DNA of 10,913 nt from positions 1-10,913 of the forward strand of contig JAHWKC010000057.1 of the NCBI GenBank assembly GCA_019348095.1, written 5' to 3'. Position numbers and translations under genes: made by a program. Positions 1 through 8,571 of this stretch are shown one piece after another (the stretch's first letter is position 1; each line of letters begins with the position of its first letter). Below the pieces are notes generated by a model. That model saw only the letters and a list, made by a program, of their open reading frames with translations. It ran no database searches and was not told the origin of the DNA. This DNA comes from Pseudomonadota bacterium. GTDB lineage: Bacteria > Pseudomonadota > Gammaproteobacteria > Xanthomonadales > Xanthomonadaceae.

Positions 1-3000
1 CCGGCCCATCATGGTCAGCGCCAGCAGTGAGTGCCCGCCGGCATCGAAGAAGTTGTCGTCCAGTGCGATGTCGTCATCTCCGATCAGCTCACGGCAGACG
101 GTCAGGACCAGCCGCTGCTGGGGCGTCAGGTCGGTCTCCGCCACCGCGGCAGTGGTTTTCGGCGCTCCTCCGAGCGGCGCCGGCAAAGCGTTGCGATTGA
201 TCTTGCCGTTGGGCAGCAACGGGATCGCAGAAAGCTGGACGAAGTGCTGCGGCAGCATGTAGTTGGGCAGGAATCGGCGTGCATGCTCGCGCAGGAGATC
301 AGCCGAGACCGGCGCCCCGGAGCGGCTGCTGTAATACGCGACCAGGCGATGGTCAGCATCGTCGATGCACCACACCCTGGCTGCGACCACGTCGACATCC
401 GGCACCCCCGCCAGCACAACCTCGATCTCGCCAAGCTCGATGCGGTGGCCGCGGATCTTGACCTGGTCGTCGCTGCGGCCGAGATGCTGCAGCTGGCCGT
501 CGCGCCAGACTCCGCGGTCCCCGGTCCGGTAGACGGTCTCGCCGGTCTCGGGCAGCTTTACGAACCGCTGCGCGGTCAGTTCGCTGCGGTTGTGGTATCC
601 CGGCGACAGGCCCCGTCCACCGATCACCAGTTCCCCGGCCAGTCCCGCCGGCAGCAGTTGCAGGTTCTCGTCCACCACGTGGATCGAGGTGTTCCAGATC
701 GGCTGTCCGATCGGGCATGTCGCGCTGTTGCCGTGGTCGATGCGGGCGCAGCTCGACCAGATCGTGGTCTCGGTCGGCCCGTACATGTTCCACAGCTCTC
801 CGACCCGTGGCAGCAGCCATTGCGCCAGGTCAGGTGGCAACGCTTCGCCGCCGACCAGTGCCTTCAATCCGGCCTTGCCTTCCCAACCGCTCGCACGCAG
901 CAGCCTCCAGGTGGACGGCGTCGCCTGCATCACGGTGACGCCGCCGGTGTCGATGGCCTGCTGTAAAGCGACGTTGTCCTCGGCGGTGGTCCGGTCGGCA
1001 AGCCGGACCCGCGCACCGACCGCGAGCGGCACGAACAGCTCCAGCACAGAGATGTCGAACGCACACGTGGTCAGCGCCAGCACGACGTCGTCCTGGCCGA
1101 TGCCCGGCCGCTGCTGCATCGCCGAAATGAAGTTGCCGACCGCGCCGTGCACTACCCACACGCCCTTCGGCCGCCCGGTAGAGCCGGAGGTGTACATCAG
1201 GTAAGCCGGCTCCTCGGCGCCGGGCACGTGCGGAACGAAGTCCTGCGGTGCACCGTGGGCCGGCGCATCGACATCGAGGATGTCGATCGAGTCTGCCGGC
1301 AATGTCCCGTGCGTGGCCGGTCCCGCAATCGCGGTGCGTACGCCGGAGTCCTGCAGCATGTACTCGAGCCGTTCGGCCGGCAGCGACGGATCCAGCGGCA
1401 GGTAAGCCGCGCCACAGCGCAGCACGCCGAGCAACGCCGCCACCAGAGCCTCGTCGCGCTCCAGGCAGACCGCGACGACATCGCCGGGCGCCACACCGCG
1501 GCGCTGCAACTCGCAGCCAATCGCATCGGCACGCGCCGCCAGCCGGCCGGCAGAAACCTCGCCTGCGTCGGTCGTGAGCACCACGGACTCGGGCTGCACC
1601 GCCGCCCGCGCGAAAAACGCCTCGTGCATGCTCGACAGCGTTCCGGAGTGCAACGTGTCGGTCCGCCGTGCCTCCTGCCGCTCGCGCTCGGTCAGCAGGC
1701 TGATATCGGCCACGCGCACCTGCGGGCGCTCGACAACCTGCCGCAGCACCTGGGTCAGGTGCTCGGAGAAGCGCTGCACGGTCGAGGCGTCGTAGAGGTC
1801 GGTGTTGTATTCGATCAGTCCCCGGATGGACTCGCCGTCGTCCCAGAACCAGATGCTCAGGTCCAGCTTGGAGCCGCCGTTGTGCAGCGGTTCGGACATG
1901 ACCTCCAGCCCCGGCAGCGTGAGTTCCAGCGGCGCATCCTGGAACGTGAACCAGACCTGCACCAGCGGATTGTGCGACGCGCTGCGGGTGATGTCGCCAC
2001 TGCGCACGATCTTCTCGAATGGCGTGTCCTGCAGCGCCTGGGTCCGGGTCACCTGGCGACGCACGTGCTCGGCCAGCTGGTCGAAGTGCTGGTCCGGGTC
2101 GATCCCGACCGGCACGGGCAGGACGTTCATGAACAGCCCGAGGACTTCGTGCATCTCCTCGGTCGGCCGGTTCGCCATCGGGCAGCCGACGATCAGGTCG
2201 CGCTGGCCGGAATACTTGTGCAGGACCACGTTCAACGCACTCAGCACCGCCACGAACAGGCTCTGCTTCTCGCGCTGGGCGTGGCGCCGCAGCCCCGCGC
2301 TGAGCTCGCGCGGCAGGCACACCGACAGTTCGTCGCCGGCGAAGGACTGCACCGCCGGGCGCACCCGGTCGGTCGGCAGGTCGAGGGTGTGGGGCTGGTC
2401 GCCAAGAACCGAGTTCCAGTACTCCAGCTTGTGCGCGATGACCTCCTCGCTCATCTGCTCGCGCTGCCAGACGACATAGTCGGGGAACTGCAGCCGCTCC
2501 TCGTCGACCTCGATGGGAGCGGCGCTCTTGCAGGCCGCGTACAGCTCGCCGATCTCGCGCCCGATCTGCAACACCGATATGTGGTCGACCACGATGTGGT
2601 GGATGCACAACAGCAACACGTGGCGCCGCGCCTCCAGCCGCGCCAGCCGCACCGACAAAAGCGAAGCCTGCGAAAGATCGAAGTGGTGCCGCGCACACTC
2701 GTGCTTGAGCTCGGCGAGCCGCCGGTTGCGTCCGAGCTCGTCGCAGGCTTGCAGGTCCACCGTCTCCAGCGTGAACGGAACCGTCGAACTCACCCGCTGC
2801 CGCAGCTGTTCGTCGACGACCGCGAACCCGGTGCGCAGCGCGTCGTGGCGCCGGATCAGCGTGTCGAAAGCTCGTTGCAGGGCTGCCTCGTCCAGCTCAC
2901 CGTGTAATTCGAACGCCAGCGCGATGTTGTAGGCGGTGCTGTCGGGGTCGAGCTCGTGCAGATACCACAACTGCTCCTGCCCGAACGAAGCGGGGAACTC

Positions 3001-3042
3001 GTAGAGCTCGGAAATTGCGCAAAGGTCGTCGTGGAGGTTCAT
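1..3042 (-). CDS. NRPS, 5' part: condensation, adenylation (Gly-like) and partial PCP (runs off left edge)
   Basis: The frame is open from ATG 3042 to base 1: 1014 codons, no stop. The condensation domain (about 15-440) should join the PKS acyl chain to the next amino acid. Its motifs are SFGQEQLWYL, RHDALRTGF, HHIVVDH (148-154, His for the usual Gly), FPDYVVWQ, LGLFMNVLPV, LQDTPFEKIV and SHNPLVQVWF. The adenylation domain (about 470-955) is complete: A3 YTSGSTGRPKG 617-627, A4 FDISVLELF, A5 NMYGPTETT, A7 YRTGD, A8 GRSDDQVKIRGHRIELGEIE, A10 NGKINR with Lys947. Pocket residues D663, I664, L667, Q706, L729, G731, M753, I761, W762 and K947 give DILQLGMIWK, one change from the glycine code DILQLGLIWK; glycine is therefore inferred. 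The PCP ends just after Ser1005 in FFDAGGHSLL. The start follows the PKS stop by six bases, in the same frame, without a clear ribosome binding site, suggesting coupled re-initiation. Two TTA codons (2905-2907, 964-966) are rare for this GC content. Confidence 0.95.
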   Translation of the reverse strand, partial: MNLHDDLCAISELYEFPASFGQEQLWYLHELDPDSTAYNIALAFELHGELDEAALQRAFDTLIRRHDALRTGFAVVDEQLRQRVSSTVPFTLETVDLQACDELGRNRRLAELKHECARHHFDLSQASLLSVRLARLEARRHVLLLCIHHIVVDHISVLQIGREIGELYAACKSAAPIEVDEERLQFPDYVVWQREQMSEEVIAHKLEYWNSVLGDQPHTLDLPTDRVRPAVQSFAGDELSVCLPRELSAGLRRHAQREKQSLFVAVLSALNVVLHKYSGQRDLIVGCPMANRPTEEMHEVLGLFMNVLPVPVGIDPDQHFDQLAEHVRRQVTRTQALQDTPFEKIVRSGDITRSASHNPLVQVWFTFQDAPLELTLPGLEVMSEPLHNGGSKLDLSIWFWDDGESIRGLIEYNTDLYDASTVQRFSEHLTQVLRQVVERPQVRVADISLLTERERQEARRTDTLHSGTLSSMHEAFFARAAVQPESVVLTTDAGEVSAGRLAARADAIGCELQRRGVAPGDVVAVCLERDEALVAALLGVLRCGAAYLPLDPSLPAERLEYMLQDSGVRTAIAGPATHGTLPADSIDILDVDAPAHGAPQDFVPHVPGAEEPAYLMYTSGSTGRPKGVWVVHGAVGNFISAMQQRPGIGQDDVVLALTTCAFDISVLELFVPLAVGARVRLADRTTAEDNVALQQAIDTGGVTVMQATPSTWRLLRASGWEGKAGLKALVGGEALPPDLAQWLLPRVGELWNMYGPTETTIWSSCARIDHGNSATCPIGQPIWNTSIHVVDENLQLLPAGLAGELVIGGRGLSPGYHNRSELTAQRFVKLPETGETVYRTGDRGVWRDGQLQHLGRSDDQVKIRGHRIELGEIEVVLAGVPDVDVVAARVWCIDDADHRLVAYYSSRSGAPVSADLLREHARRFLPNYMLPQHFVQLSAIPLLPNGKINRNALPAPLGGAPKTTAAVAETDLTPQQRLVLTVCRELIGDDDIALDDNFFDAGGHSLLALTMMGR

Positions 3043-3051
3043 CGCGTATCA
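3040..3051 (-). other. In-frame TGA junction between the PKS and the downstream NRPS
   Basis: On the minus strand the PKS ends with Ser-TGA, followed by TAC GCG and then the ATG of the NRPS. Both genes use the same frame, so only this TGA separates them. The PKS tail PITRVDRSKHKVSLPS resembles the linker that normally runs from a carrier domain into a condensation domain within one protein. The 40 bases at 3041-3080 are only 50% G+C, well below the surrounding sequence. No strong ribosome binding site precedes the NRPS start. Gene fission, stop-codon readthrough or a single-base sequence error are all possible. Confidence 0.7.
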
Positions 3052-6000
3052 GCTCGGAAGGGAAACTTTGTGCTTGCTTCGGTCCACTCGGGTGATCGGC
3101 TTGACCGGGGCCACGTCGCGGGCGCTGTCGGCGGCCAGCGTGCTCCAGCTCGCGATGATCGGCTCCTCGAGCACCTGCTCCAGCGGCAGTGCGATTCCCT
3201 GCTGCCGGTTCAGCCGCGAGACCAGCCGCATCAGCAGCAGCGAATTTCCACCGAGCTCGAAGAAGTTGTCGCGGATGCCGATGCCGCGGATCTCCAGCAT
3301 CGCCTCCCAGGTGGCCACCAGCATCCGCTGCAGGTCCGATTCGGGTGGCACGTACTCGACCCCCATTTCGGGCCGGGGGAGGAATACCGCTGTCACCTCC
3401 CCCGCGCCGGCGGTGGTCGCCTGCGCCGGCTCGCGGTTCCGCCGCGCCTGCTTCAGCAGTTGCTGCACGTCGCGGGTGGCAACGATGACCTGCGCCGGCC
3501 CGTGGCTGGCGAGGACCGATTCGAGCGCCGCCACCGCTTCCTCGTTGGACAGGCCGTCTTCGAAGCCGGCCTGCAGGAACTCGCTTGCCGCAGGGCGCTT
3601 CGGCGTGCCCCTGGAGCGCTCGGCACCGCTGGCCAGTGGCCCTGGCGGCGCCTGCTTGAGCACGAAGTCGCGGAACACCAGCAGCAACTGACCATCGTCG
3701 GAGCGAATCTCCACGTCTAGCGTGAGGCGATCGGGCTCGCAGCGGGCGCGTACGCGCGCTTCCACCGAGCGCGTGAGGGGCGCCAGCACCAAAATTTCCC
3801 CGTATCGATACGGCAGCAGGCGAGCGCCCAACTCCGGCCCGGCCAGCACCTGCTGGGCGGCGCCGATGGCCAGGTCCAGCAGCGCCGGATGAAGCGGGTG
3901 TCTGGTGAGATCCTCCGGCGTCTTGAGGTCGAGCCGCAGCAGCGCATCGTTGCCGGCGGCCTCCAGCCGGGTCAGGCAGTCCCACCTCGGACCGAAGTCC
4001 AGCGCCGGGTGCGAGTACGTACCCTCCACCGGCAGCAGCCCCGCCGGCGCCGGAAGCGGCTCGCGATCGACGTCGGGCTCGGGCATCCGCAGCGATACTT
4101 CCGCCGCGGCATGGTCGAGTACGTCGTCGGGATCGCCGCCCACGCTGGATACGGTGATCACGTGGCGGCCGGTGTCGGTTGCATCGGCCGCTTTCGCGGC
4201 AACTTCGTTCCGGACGGTTGCCTTGGGGGCAATTTCGATCCTGAGCAGGCGCTTCTCGCGCGGCCTCAGCACCAGCGGCGCGATCAGTGTCATCCCGCTG
4301 ATGCACAGTGGCCCGAAGCGCCCGCGCGACTGCTGCATCGCCGCGACGATCAGATCCAGGTATGCCGTGCCCGGAAGGATGGCTTCGCCAGACTTGAGGC
4401 GGTGCTGGTCCAGGAACCAGGCCGATTCCGGGGTGAGCATGCCGGAATAGCAGCAGCGGCCTTCCTCGCCGCTGGTCGTCCATGTCAGCACCGGGTGATC
4501 GGTGAGATCGGCATCCGCCGGTTCGGGAGGCGCAAAGCCGCTCTTGGCCGCCAGCGAGGCCGCCATTCCGGCGTCGCGCCAGCTGCTCCAGCCCACCGCG
4601 ATGTGGCGGGTGGTGGATGACTGCGCGTCGGCGCGGGCCGCGAACGCGTCGAGAAACGCGTTTGCCGCGGTGTAGTCGACCTGCCCCGCGACACCGGCCC
4701 GGGCGCTGATCGAGGAGAAATAGACTATGAAATCCGGGCAGAGCGGCTTCAGGCTTTGCAGGCCCAGCGCGCCGGCCACTTTGGGATGGAGTACGCGATG
4801 CGCTGCGGTGACCGACTTCAGGCCGATCGTGGCGTCGTCGAGCACGCCCGCGGCGTGGAAAATACCGTCAAGCCTGGTCACGCCCAGCTCCGCGACCGCG
4901 CTCTCCAGCGCCCGCCCGTTGGCGACATCGGCGGCGACCACGTCGACCCGGGCGCCGGATGATTCCAGCAGCCCGACCGCCTGGATCCTGCGCCGGACTG
5001 CATCGCCCGGCCGCGATTTGGCCAGGTACGCGTCGCGTGCCTCCGCAGGCGGCAGCGGTGTGCGGGCGACCAGCACCAGGTGCGCCTGATAGCGGCGCGC
5101 CAGGTATTGCGCGAGCACCAGACCGGCGCCGCCGAACGCGCCGGTGATCAGGTAGCTGCCACCGGTGCGAAGCGCTACCGGGTCAGCGGTGCGCGCCAGC
5201 GGCATCGGCGTCAGGACCGACCGCATGCGGCGCCGGTTGCGCCAGGCGATCGTCTCGTCCTCGCCATCGGCCTGGAGCTCGATCATGAGCTGCGCCGCCG
5301 TTTCGGCCGGGCTCCACTCGATGCGGACCTCATCGAAATCCACCCACTTCGCGCGCACGCCCGGATACTCCTGCGGGATGGTACGCACCGGCCCCGACAC
5401 CAGCGCCTGGTGGGGGTTGCCTGCCTCCTCGCCGCCGAGCTGATGGGCGTTGGCCGTGGCCACCAGCAGCTTCAGCCCCTGGGCATCGCAGAAGCGATCG
5501 ATGTGCTTGCCGATGCGCAGCAGGTGGTCGAAGCAGCCGGCAATGATCTTCGTGGTGCACGCCATCGCCGTGTCCAGCGGCCACAGATACACGAGATGCG
5601 AAAATGTACCGGCCTGGTCGGCCAACGTGTCCCAGTCCGCATCCGAGTTCGGGTCGATGACGATCCGGTTGCCCGAGCGCGAGAACTCCCGGCCGAGCTC
5701 GACGGTGACGACGTCGACGCCGCGCGCGCGCAAGGCATCCACCAGCGACGCGGCCACGCCCCAGCTACCGGCAAACACCAGTGCGCGGCCCGCCACGCCC
5801 GGCCCGGCGGCGGCCACCGTGCTCTGCCAGTCGGCGACATGGAACCAGTCCTCGAACGGCTTGCGCGCGTTGTCCTCGACGGGCGAACCCGTCCGCTCGG
5901 GCAGTCCCGGCTCGACCCAGTGCCGCTGGCGCTGGAAGGGATAGGTCGGCAGCGGGACCCTCCGGCCCGAGGCTGGCTGGCCCCAGGCGGCCCAGTCGAT

Positions 6001-8571
6001 GTCCAGGCCGTGGGCCCAGAGCAGTCCACCGGCGGCGGCGAACACCTCATCGTCCGCCGTTGCATCCTTCGGGTGCGGCAAGCTCGGGACCACGCGCGCG
6101 TCCGGCGCGATCGCCCTGGCGAAGCCGGACAGCGTGTTCCCCGGCCCGACCTCGATGTAGACCGCCGGCCCGAGCTCCTGCAGTTGCCGCATGCCGGCGA
6201 CGAAATTCACCGGCTGGCGCAGATGGCTCGTCCAGTACTCGGCCGATCCCGCCTGCGCGGCGGTGAGCCAGGTTCCGGTGACATTGGAAATGACGGCCGC
6301 ACCTTCCACCGCGGCGGGGTCCACGGTGCGGACGGCGGCGCCGAACGAGGCCAGGATCGGGTCGAGCATCTGCGAATGGAACGCATGCGAGGTTTCCAGC
6401 CGCCGCGTGCCGATGCCGTCGGCGCCGAGTCGTTCGGCGAGCCGGGCGATCGCCTCGAACTCGCCTGCGCATACGCATGACTCCGGACCATTGATGCCGG
6501 CGATACACGCGCGCTCGGGCAGATAGCCGGCAAGGTCCTCCGCCGCCATCGCCACCGCGAGCATCGCGCCCGGCGCCAGCGAACCGATCAACTCGCCGCG
6601 CCGGCATACCAGCGTCAGCGCCGCCTCCAGCGTGAACACCCCGGCGAGGCACGCGGCCACGTACTCGCCCAACGAGTGGCCGATCATGGCGTCGGCACGA
6701 ATACCCTTGGCCAGCAGCGACTTGGCCAGCGCGTACTCGACGCAGAACAGCACCGGCTGGGTGACCGCCGTCGCACGCAGGGTCTCCATGGCTTCCGCTC
6801 CGGAAGCCTCGGTGTACAGCGCGGCGATTGCATCGTGCCGACCGAGCCGGCGCAGCACCTCGAAGCAGGTGTCCATCGCGGCGCGGAAGTCCGGATCGGT
6901 GGCGTACAGCCGGCGCGACATGTTCGGGTACTGGGCGCCCTGCCCCGGGAACATGAAGACCACCTTCGGCGGTGCGTCGGCGGCCTTGATCGGACGCTGC
7001 ACCGACCGCAGCTGCGCGGTGATCGCTTCAATGTTGCGACCGGCCACCGCGATCCGCTGCCCGAACGGCACCCGGCCGTTGCGCAGCGTCCAGGCCACGT
7101 CGCGCAGCGCAAGCTCCGGATGGGACTCCAGGTGTGCCAGCAGGTTCTTCACTGCCGCGCTCAGTGCGGCAGGCGTCTTGGCCGACAGCGGCAGGATGCT
7201 GACGGCATCTTCCGGCGCACCCGATGCTCCCGGCCCGCCGATCCGCGGCGGCGCTTCCTCCAGCACGACATGGGCATTGGTGCCGCCCACGCCAAGCGAG
7301 CTGATGCCGGCTCGCAGGGGGGCGCCGAGGGCGGGCCAGTCCGAAAGGCTCGAATTGACGTAGAACGGACTGCCGGCGAAGTCGATCTCCGGATTCGGAC
7401 TGCGGAAATTCAGCGAGGCCGGGAGCTTGCGATGACGCATCGACAAGGCGACCTTGATCAGTCCGGCGACTCCTGCCGCGGTGTCGAGATGTCCGATATT
7501 CGACTTGACCGAGCCGAGCGCGCAGTACTGGCGGCGCCCGGTCTCACCAAAGCCCTGGCTCAACGCCGCAACCTCGATCGGGTCGCCGATCCTGGTGCCG
7601 GTGCCATGCGCTTCCACGTAGCCGATGGTGGCCGGATCGACATCGGCAACGGCGATCGCCTCGGCGATCGCCTGCGCCTGGCCCTCCACGCTGGGGGCCA
7701 GATAGCCGGCCTTGCCGGCACCGTCGTTGTTGATCGCGCTGCCGCGGATCACCGCGTGGATGAAGTCGCCGTCGGCCAACGCATCCGACAGCCGGCGCAG
7801 CACCACCACGCCGCAGCCGCTGCCAAACGCCGTACCGCCGGCGTCGGCATCCATCGGGCGGCAGCGGCCATCGGCCGAACGTACTTCTTCCTCGCGGTAG
7901 TGATAGCCGACGCCGTGCGGCACCTCGATGGTCGACCCGCCGGCCAGCACCATGTCGGTCTCGCCGTTGAGCAGGCTCTGGCAGCCCATGTGGACCGCCA
8001 CCAGGGAGGAGGAGCAAGCCGTCTGCACGTTGATGCTCGGCCCGTGCAGGTCAAGGTGGTAGGACACGCGGGTCGCCAGGAAGTCCTTGTCGTTGGCGGT
8101 GTGCCGGATCTGGAACTCACCCAGCTCCCGGATCAACTCCGGGTTGGTCATGAGATTCTTGAGCAGGTACCAGTGCATGCCCGAACCGGCGAACACGCCG
8201 ATGTTGCGGTCCGCCGATGCCGGCGTATGTCCCGCGTCCTCCAGCGCCGACCACGCGCACTCGATGAACTTTCGGTGTTGCGGGTCCATCACCTTCGCCT
8301 CGCCCGGGCTCAGCCCGAAGAAGGCCGCATCAAATTGGTCGAAGCCATCCAGCGGCACCCCGCAGCGGACGTAGGACGGGTCGGCCAGATCGGCCTCGCT
8401 GACACCGGCGGCGCGCAGCTCGGCGTCCTGTAGATCGCGGACCGACTCGCGGCCAGCGGCGAGGTTCTGCCAGAACGCATCGGGCGTATCGGCATCGGGC
8501 AGATAGCAGCCCATACCGACGATGGCGATGCTGCCTTCGGCGGGCAGCGCGCTTGGATCAGGATGGGTCAT
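3049..8571 (-). CDS. Type I polyketide synthase module, KS-AT-KR-DH-carrier protein
   Basis: This complete 1840-residue module adds one malonyl-derived C2 unit to the aminoacyl chain from the upstream NRPS. The KS spans 12-437, with Cys186 in VQTACSSSL, His322 in EAHGTGT and His361 in KSNIGH; the VQTACS form resembles KSs that follow NRPS modules. The AT spans about 535-830, with Ser633 in GHSLGEY and HAFH at 729-732, predicting malonyl-CoA. A KR structural subdomain (about 905-1130) precedes the catalytic KR (1136-1345): TGAFGGAG NADPH loop, Lys1264, FSSIS at 1285-1289, Tyr1300, Asn1304, and LDD at 1244-1246 (B-type). A DH fold follows at 1358-1640 (His1390, Asp1566). Residues 1664-1712 look like the KR C-terminal segment, so the DH seems nested. 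The carrier domain (1745-1815) has Ser1777 in GGNSL. The ATG at 8571 fits because the KS begins 12 residues later and GGAG lies nine bases upstream. No ER or methyltransferase is present. Confidence 0.97.
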   Translation of the reverse strand: MTHPDPSALPAEGSIAIVGMGCYLPDADTPDAFWQNLAAGRESVRDLQDAELRAAGVSEADLADPSYVRCGVPLDGFDQFDAAFFGLSPGEAKVMDPQHRKFIECAWSALEDAGHTPASADRNIGVFAGSGMHWYLLKNLMTNPELIRELGEFQIRHTANDKDFLATRVSYHLDLHGPSINVQTACSSSLVAVHMGCQSLLNGETDMVLAGGSTIEVPHGVGYHYREEEVRSADGRCRPMDADAGGTAFGSGCGVVVLRRLSDALADGDFIHAVIRGSAINNDGAGKAGYLAPSVEGQAQAIAEAIAVADVDPATIGYVEAHGTGTRIGDPIEVAALSQGFGETGRRQYCALGSVKSNIGHLDTAAGVAGLIKVALSMRHRKLPASLNFRSPNPEIDFAGSPFYVNSSLSDWPALGAPLRAGISSLGVGGTNAHVVLEEAPPRIGGPGASGAPEDAVSILPLSAKTPAALSAAVKNLLAHLESHPELALRDVAWTLRNGRVPFGQRIAVAGRNIEAITAQLRSVQRPIKAADAPPKVVFMFPGQGAQYPNMSRRLYATDPDFRAAMDTCFEVLRRLGRHDAIAALYTEASGAEAMETLRATAVTQPVLFCVEYALAKSLLAKGIRADAMIGHSLGEYVAACLAGVFTLEAALTLVCRRGELIGSLAPGAMLAVAMAAEDLAGYLPERACIAGINGPESCVCAGEFEAIARLAERLGADGIGTRRLETSHAFHSQMLDPILASFGAAVRTVDPAAVEGAAVISNVTGTWLTAAQAGSAEYWTSHLRQPVNFVAGMRQLQELGPAVYIEVGPGNTLSGFARAIAPDARVVPSLPHPKDATADDEVFAAAGGLLWAHGLDIDWAAWGQPASGRRVPLPTYPFQRQRHWVEPGLPERTGSPVEDNARKPFEDWFHVADWQSTVAAAGPGVAGRALVFAGSWGVAASLVDALRARGVDVVTVELGREFSRSGNRIVIDPNSDADWDTLADQAGTFSHLVYLWPLDTAMACTTKIIAGCFDHLLRIGKHIDRFCDAQGLKLLVATANAHQLGGEEAGNPHQALVSGPVRTIPQEYPGVRAKWVDFDEVRIEWSPAETAAQLMIELQADGEDETIAWRNRRRMRSVLTPMPLARTADPVALRTGGSYLITGAFGGAGLVLAQYLARRYQAHLVLVARTPLPPAEARDAYLAKSRPGDAVRRRIQAVGLLESSGARVDVVAADVANGRALESAVAELGVTRLDGIFHAAGVLDDATIGLKSVTAAHRVLHPKVAGALGLQSLKPLCPDFIVYFSSISARAGVAGQVDYTAANAFLDAFAARADAQSSTTRHIAVGWSSWRDAGMAASLAAKSGFAPPEPADADLTDHPVLTWTTSGEEGRCCYSGMLTPESAWFLDQHRLKSGEAILPGTAYLDLIVAAMQQSRGRFGPLCISGMTLIAPLVLRPREKRLLRIEIAPKATVRNEVAAKAADATDTGRHVITVSSVGGDPDDVLDHAAAEVSLRMPEPDVDREPLPAPAGLLPVEGTYSHPALDFGPRWDCLTRLEAAGNDALLRLDLKTPEDLTRHPLHPALLDLAIGAAQQVLAGPELGARLLPYRYGEILVLAPLTRSVEARVRARCEPDRLTLDVEIRSDDGQLLLVFRDFVLKQAPPGPLASGAERSRGTPKRPAASEFLQAGFEDGLSNEEAVAALESVLASHGPAQVIVATRDVQQLLKQARRNREPAQATTAGAGEVTAVFLPRPEMGVEYVPPESDLQRMLVATWEAMLEIRGIGIRDNFFELGGNSLLLMRLVSRLNRQQGIALPLEQVLEEPIIASWSTLAADSARDVAPVKPITRVDRSKHKVSLPS
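3652..4500 (-). other. Dehydratase domain placed after, and nested within, the ketoreductase
   Basis: PKS residues 1358-1640 form a hot-dog-type DH. Near the start is DQHRLKSGEAILPGTAYLDL, with candidate catalytic His1390; the second half carries HPLHPALLDLAIG with candidate Asp1566. Usual PKS order is DH before KR, with HxxxGxxxxP and DxxxQ/H motifs. Here four residues, not three, separate His and Gly, and Gly1570 stands where Gln or His is usual. After the DH, residues 1664-1712 (from EFLQAGFEDGLSNEEAV to VIVATRDVQQLL) resemble the helical end of a KR, which normally follows the KR lid directly. It should remove water from the beta-hydroxyacyl intermediate if active. Confidence 0.7.

Noticed and set aside
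830..2698. A 622-codon minus-strand open frame overlapping the downstream NRPS
   Set aside because: It is in a different frame from the true NRPS reading frame (3042 to 1), is Arg/Ala/Gly-rich, and lacks C and A motifs.
1147..2907. A 586-codon plus-strand open frame opposite the downstream NRPS
   Set aside because: The minus strand here encodes an uninterrupted condensation-adenylation protein with all core motifs; the plus frame is a compositional shadow without a recognisable domain.
2897..4483. A 528-codon minus-strand open frame across the PKS 3' end and NRPS 5' end
   Set aside because: It is out of frame with both genes, whose DH, carrier and condensation motifs cover the same bases.
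5182..5859. Possible extra DH, ER or methyltransferase between AT and KR
   Set aside because: The segment (PKS residues 905-1130) lacks the DH His motif, the ER NADPH loop and SAM motifs. It fits the catalytically silent structural subdomain that precedes a KR.
5080..6480. A 466-codon plus-strand open frame opposite the KR and AT regions
   Set aside because: It is antisense to KR and AT motifs and shows no domain of its own.
6676..8433. A 585-codon open frame on the plus strand opposite the KS and AT coding region
   Set aside because: It is antisense to well-conserved KS and AT motifs, has a low-complexity Arg/His/Gln/Ala-rich composition, shows no recognisable domain, and is typical of open antisense frames in high-GC genes.
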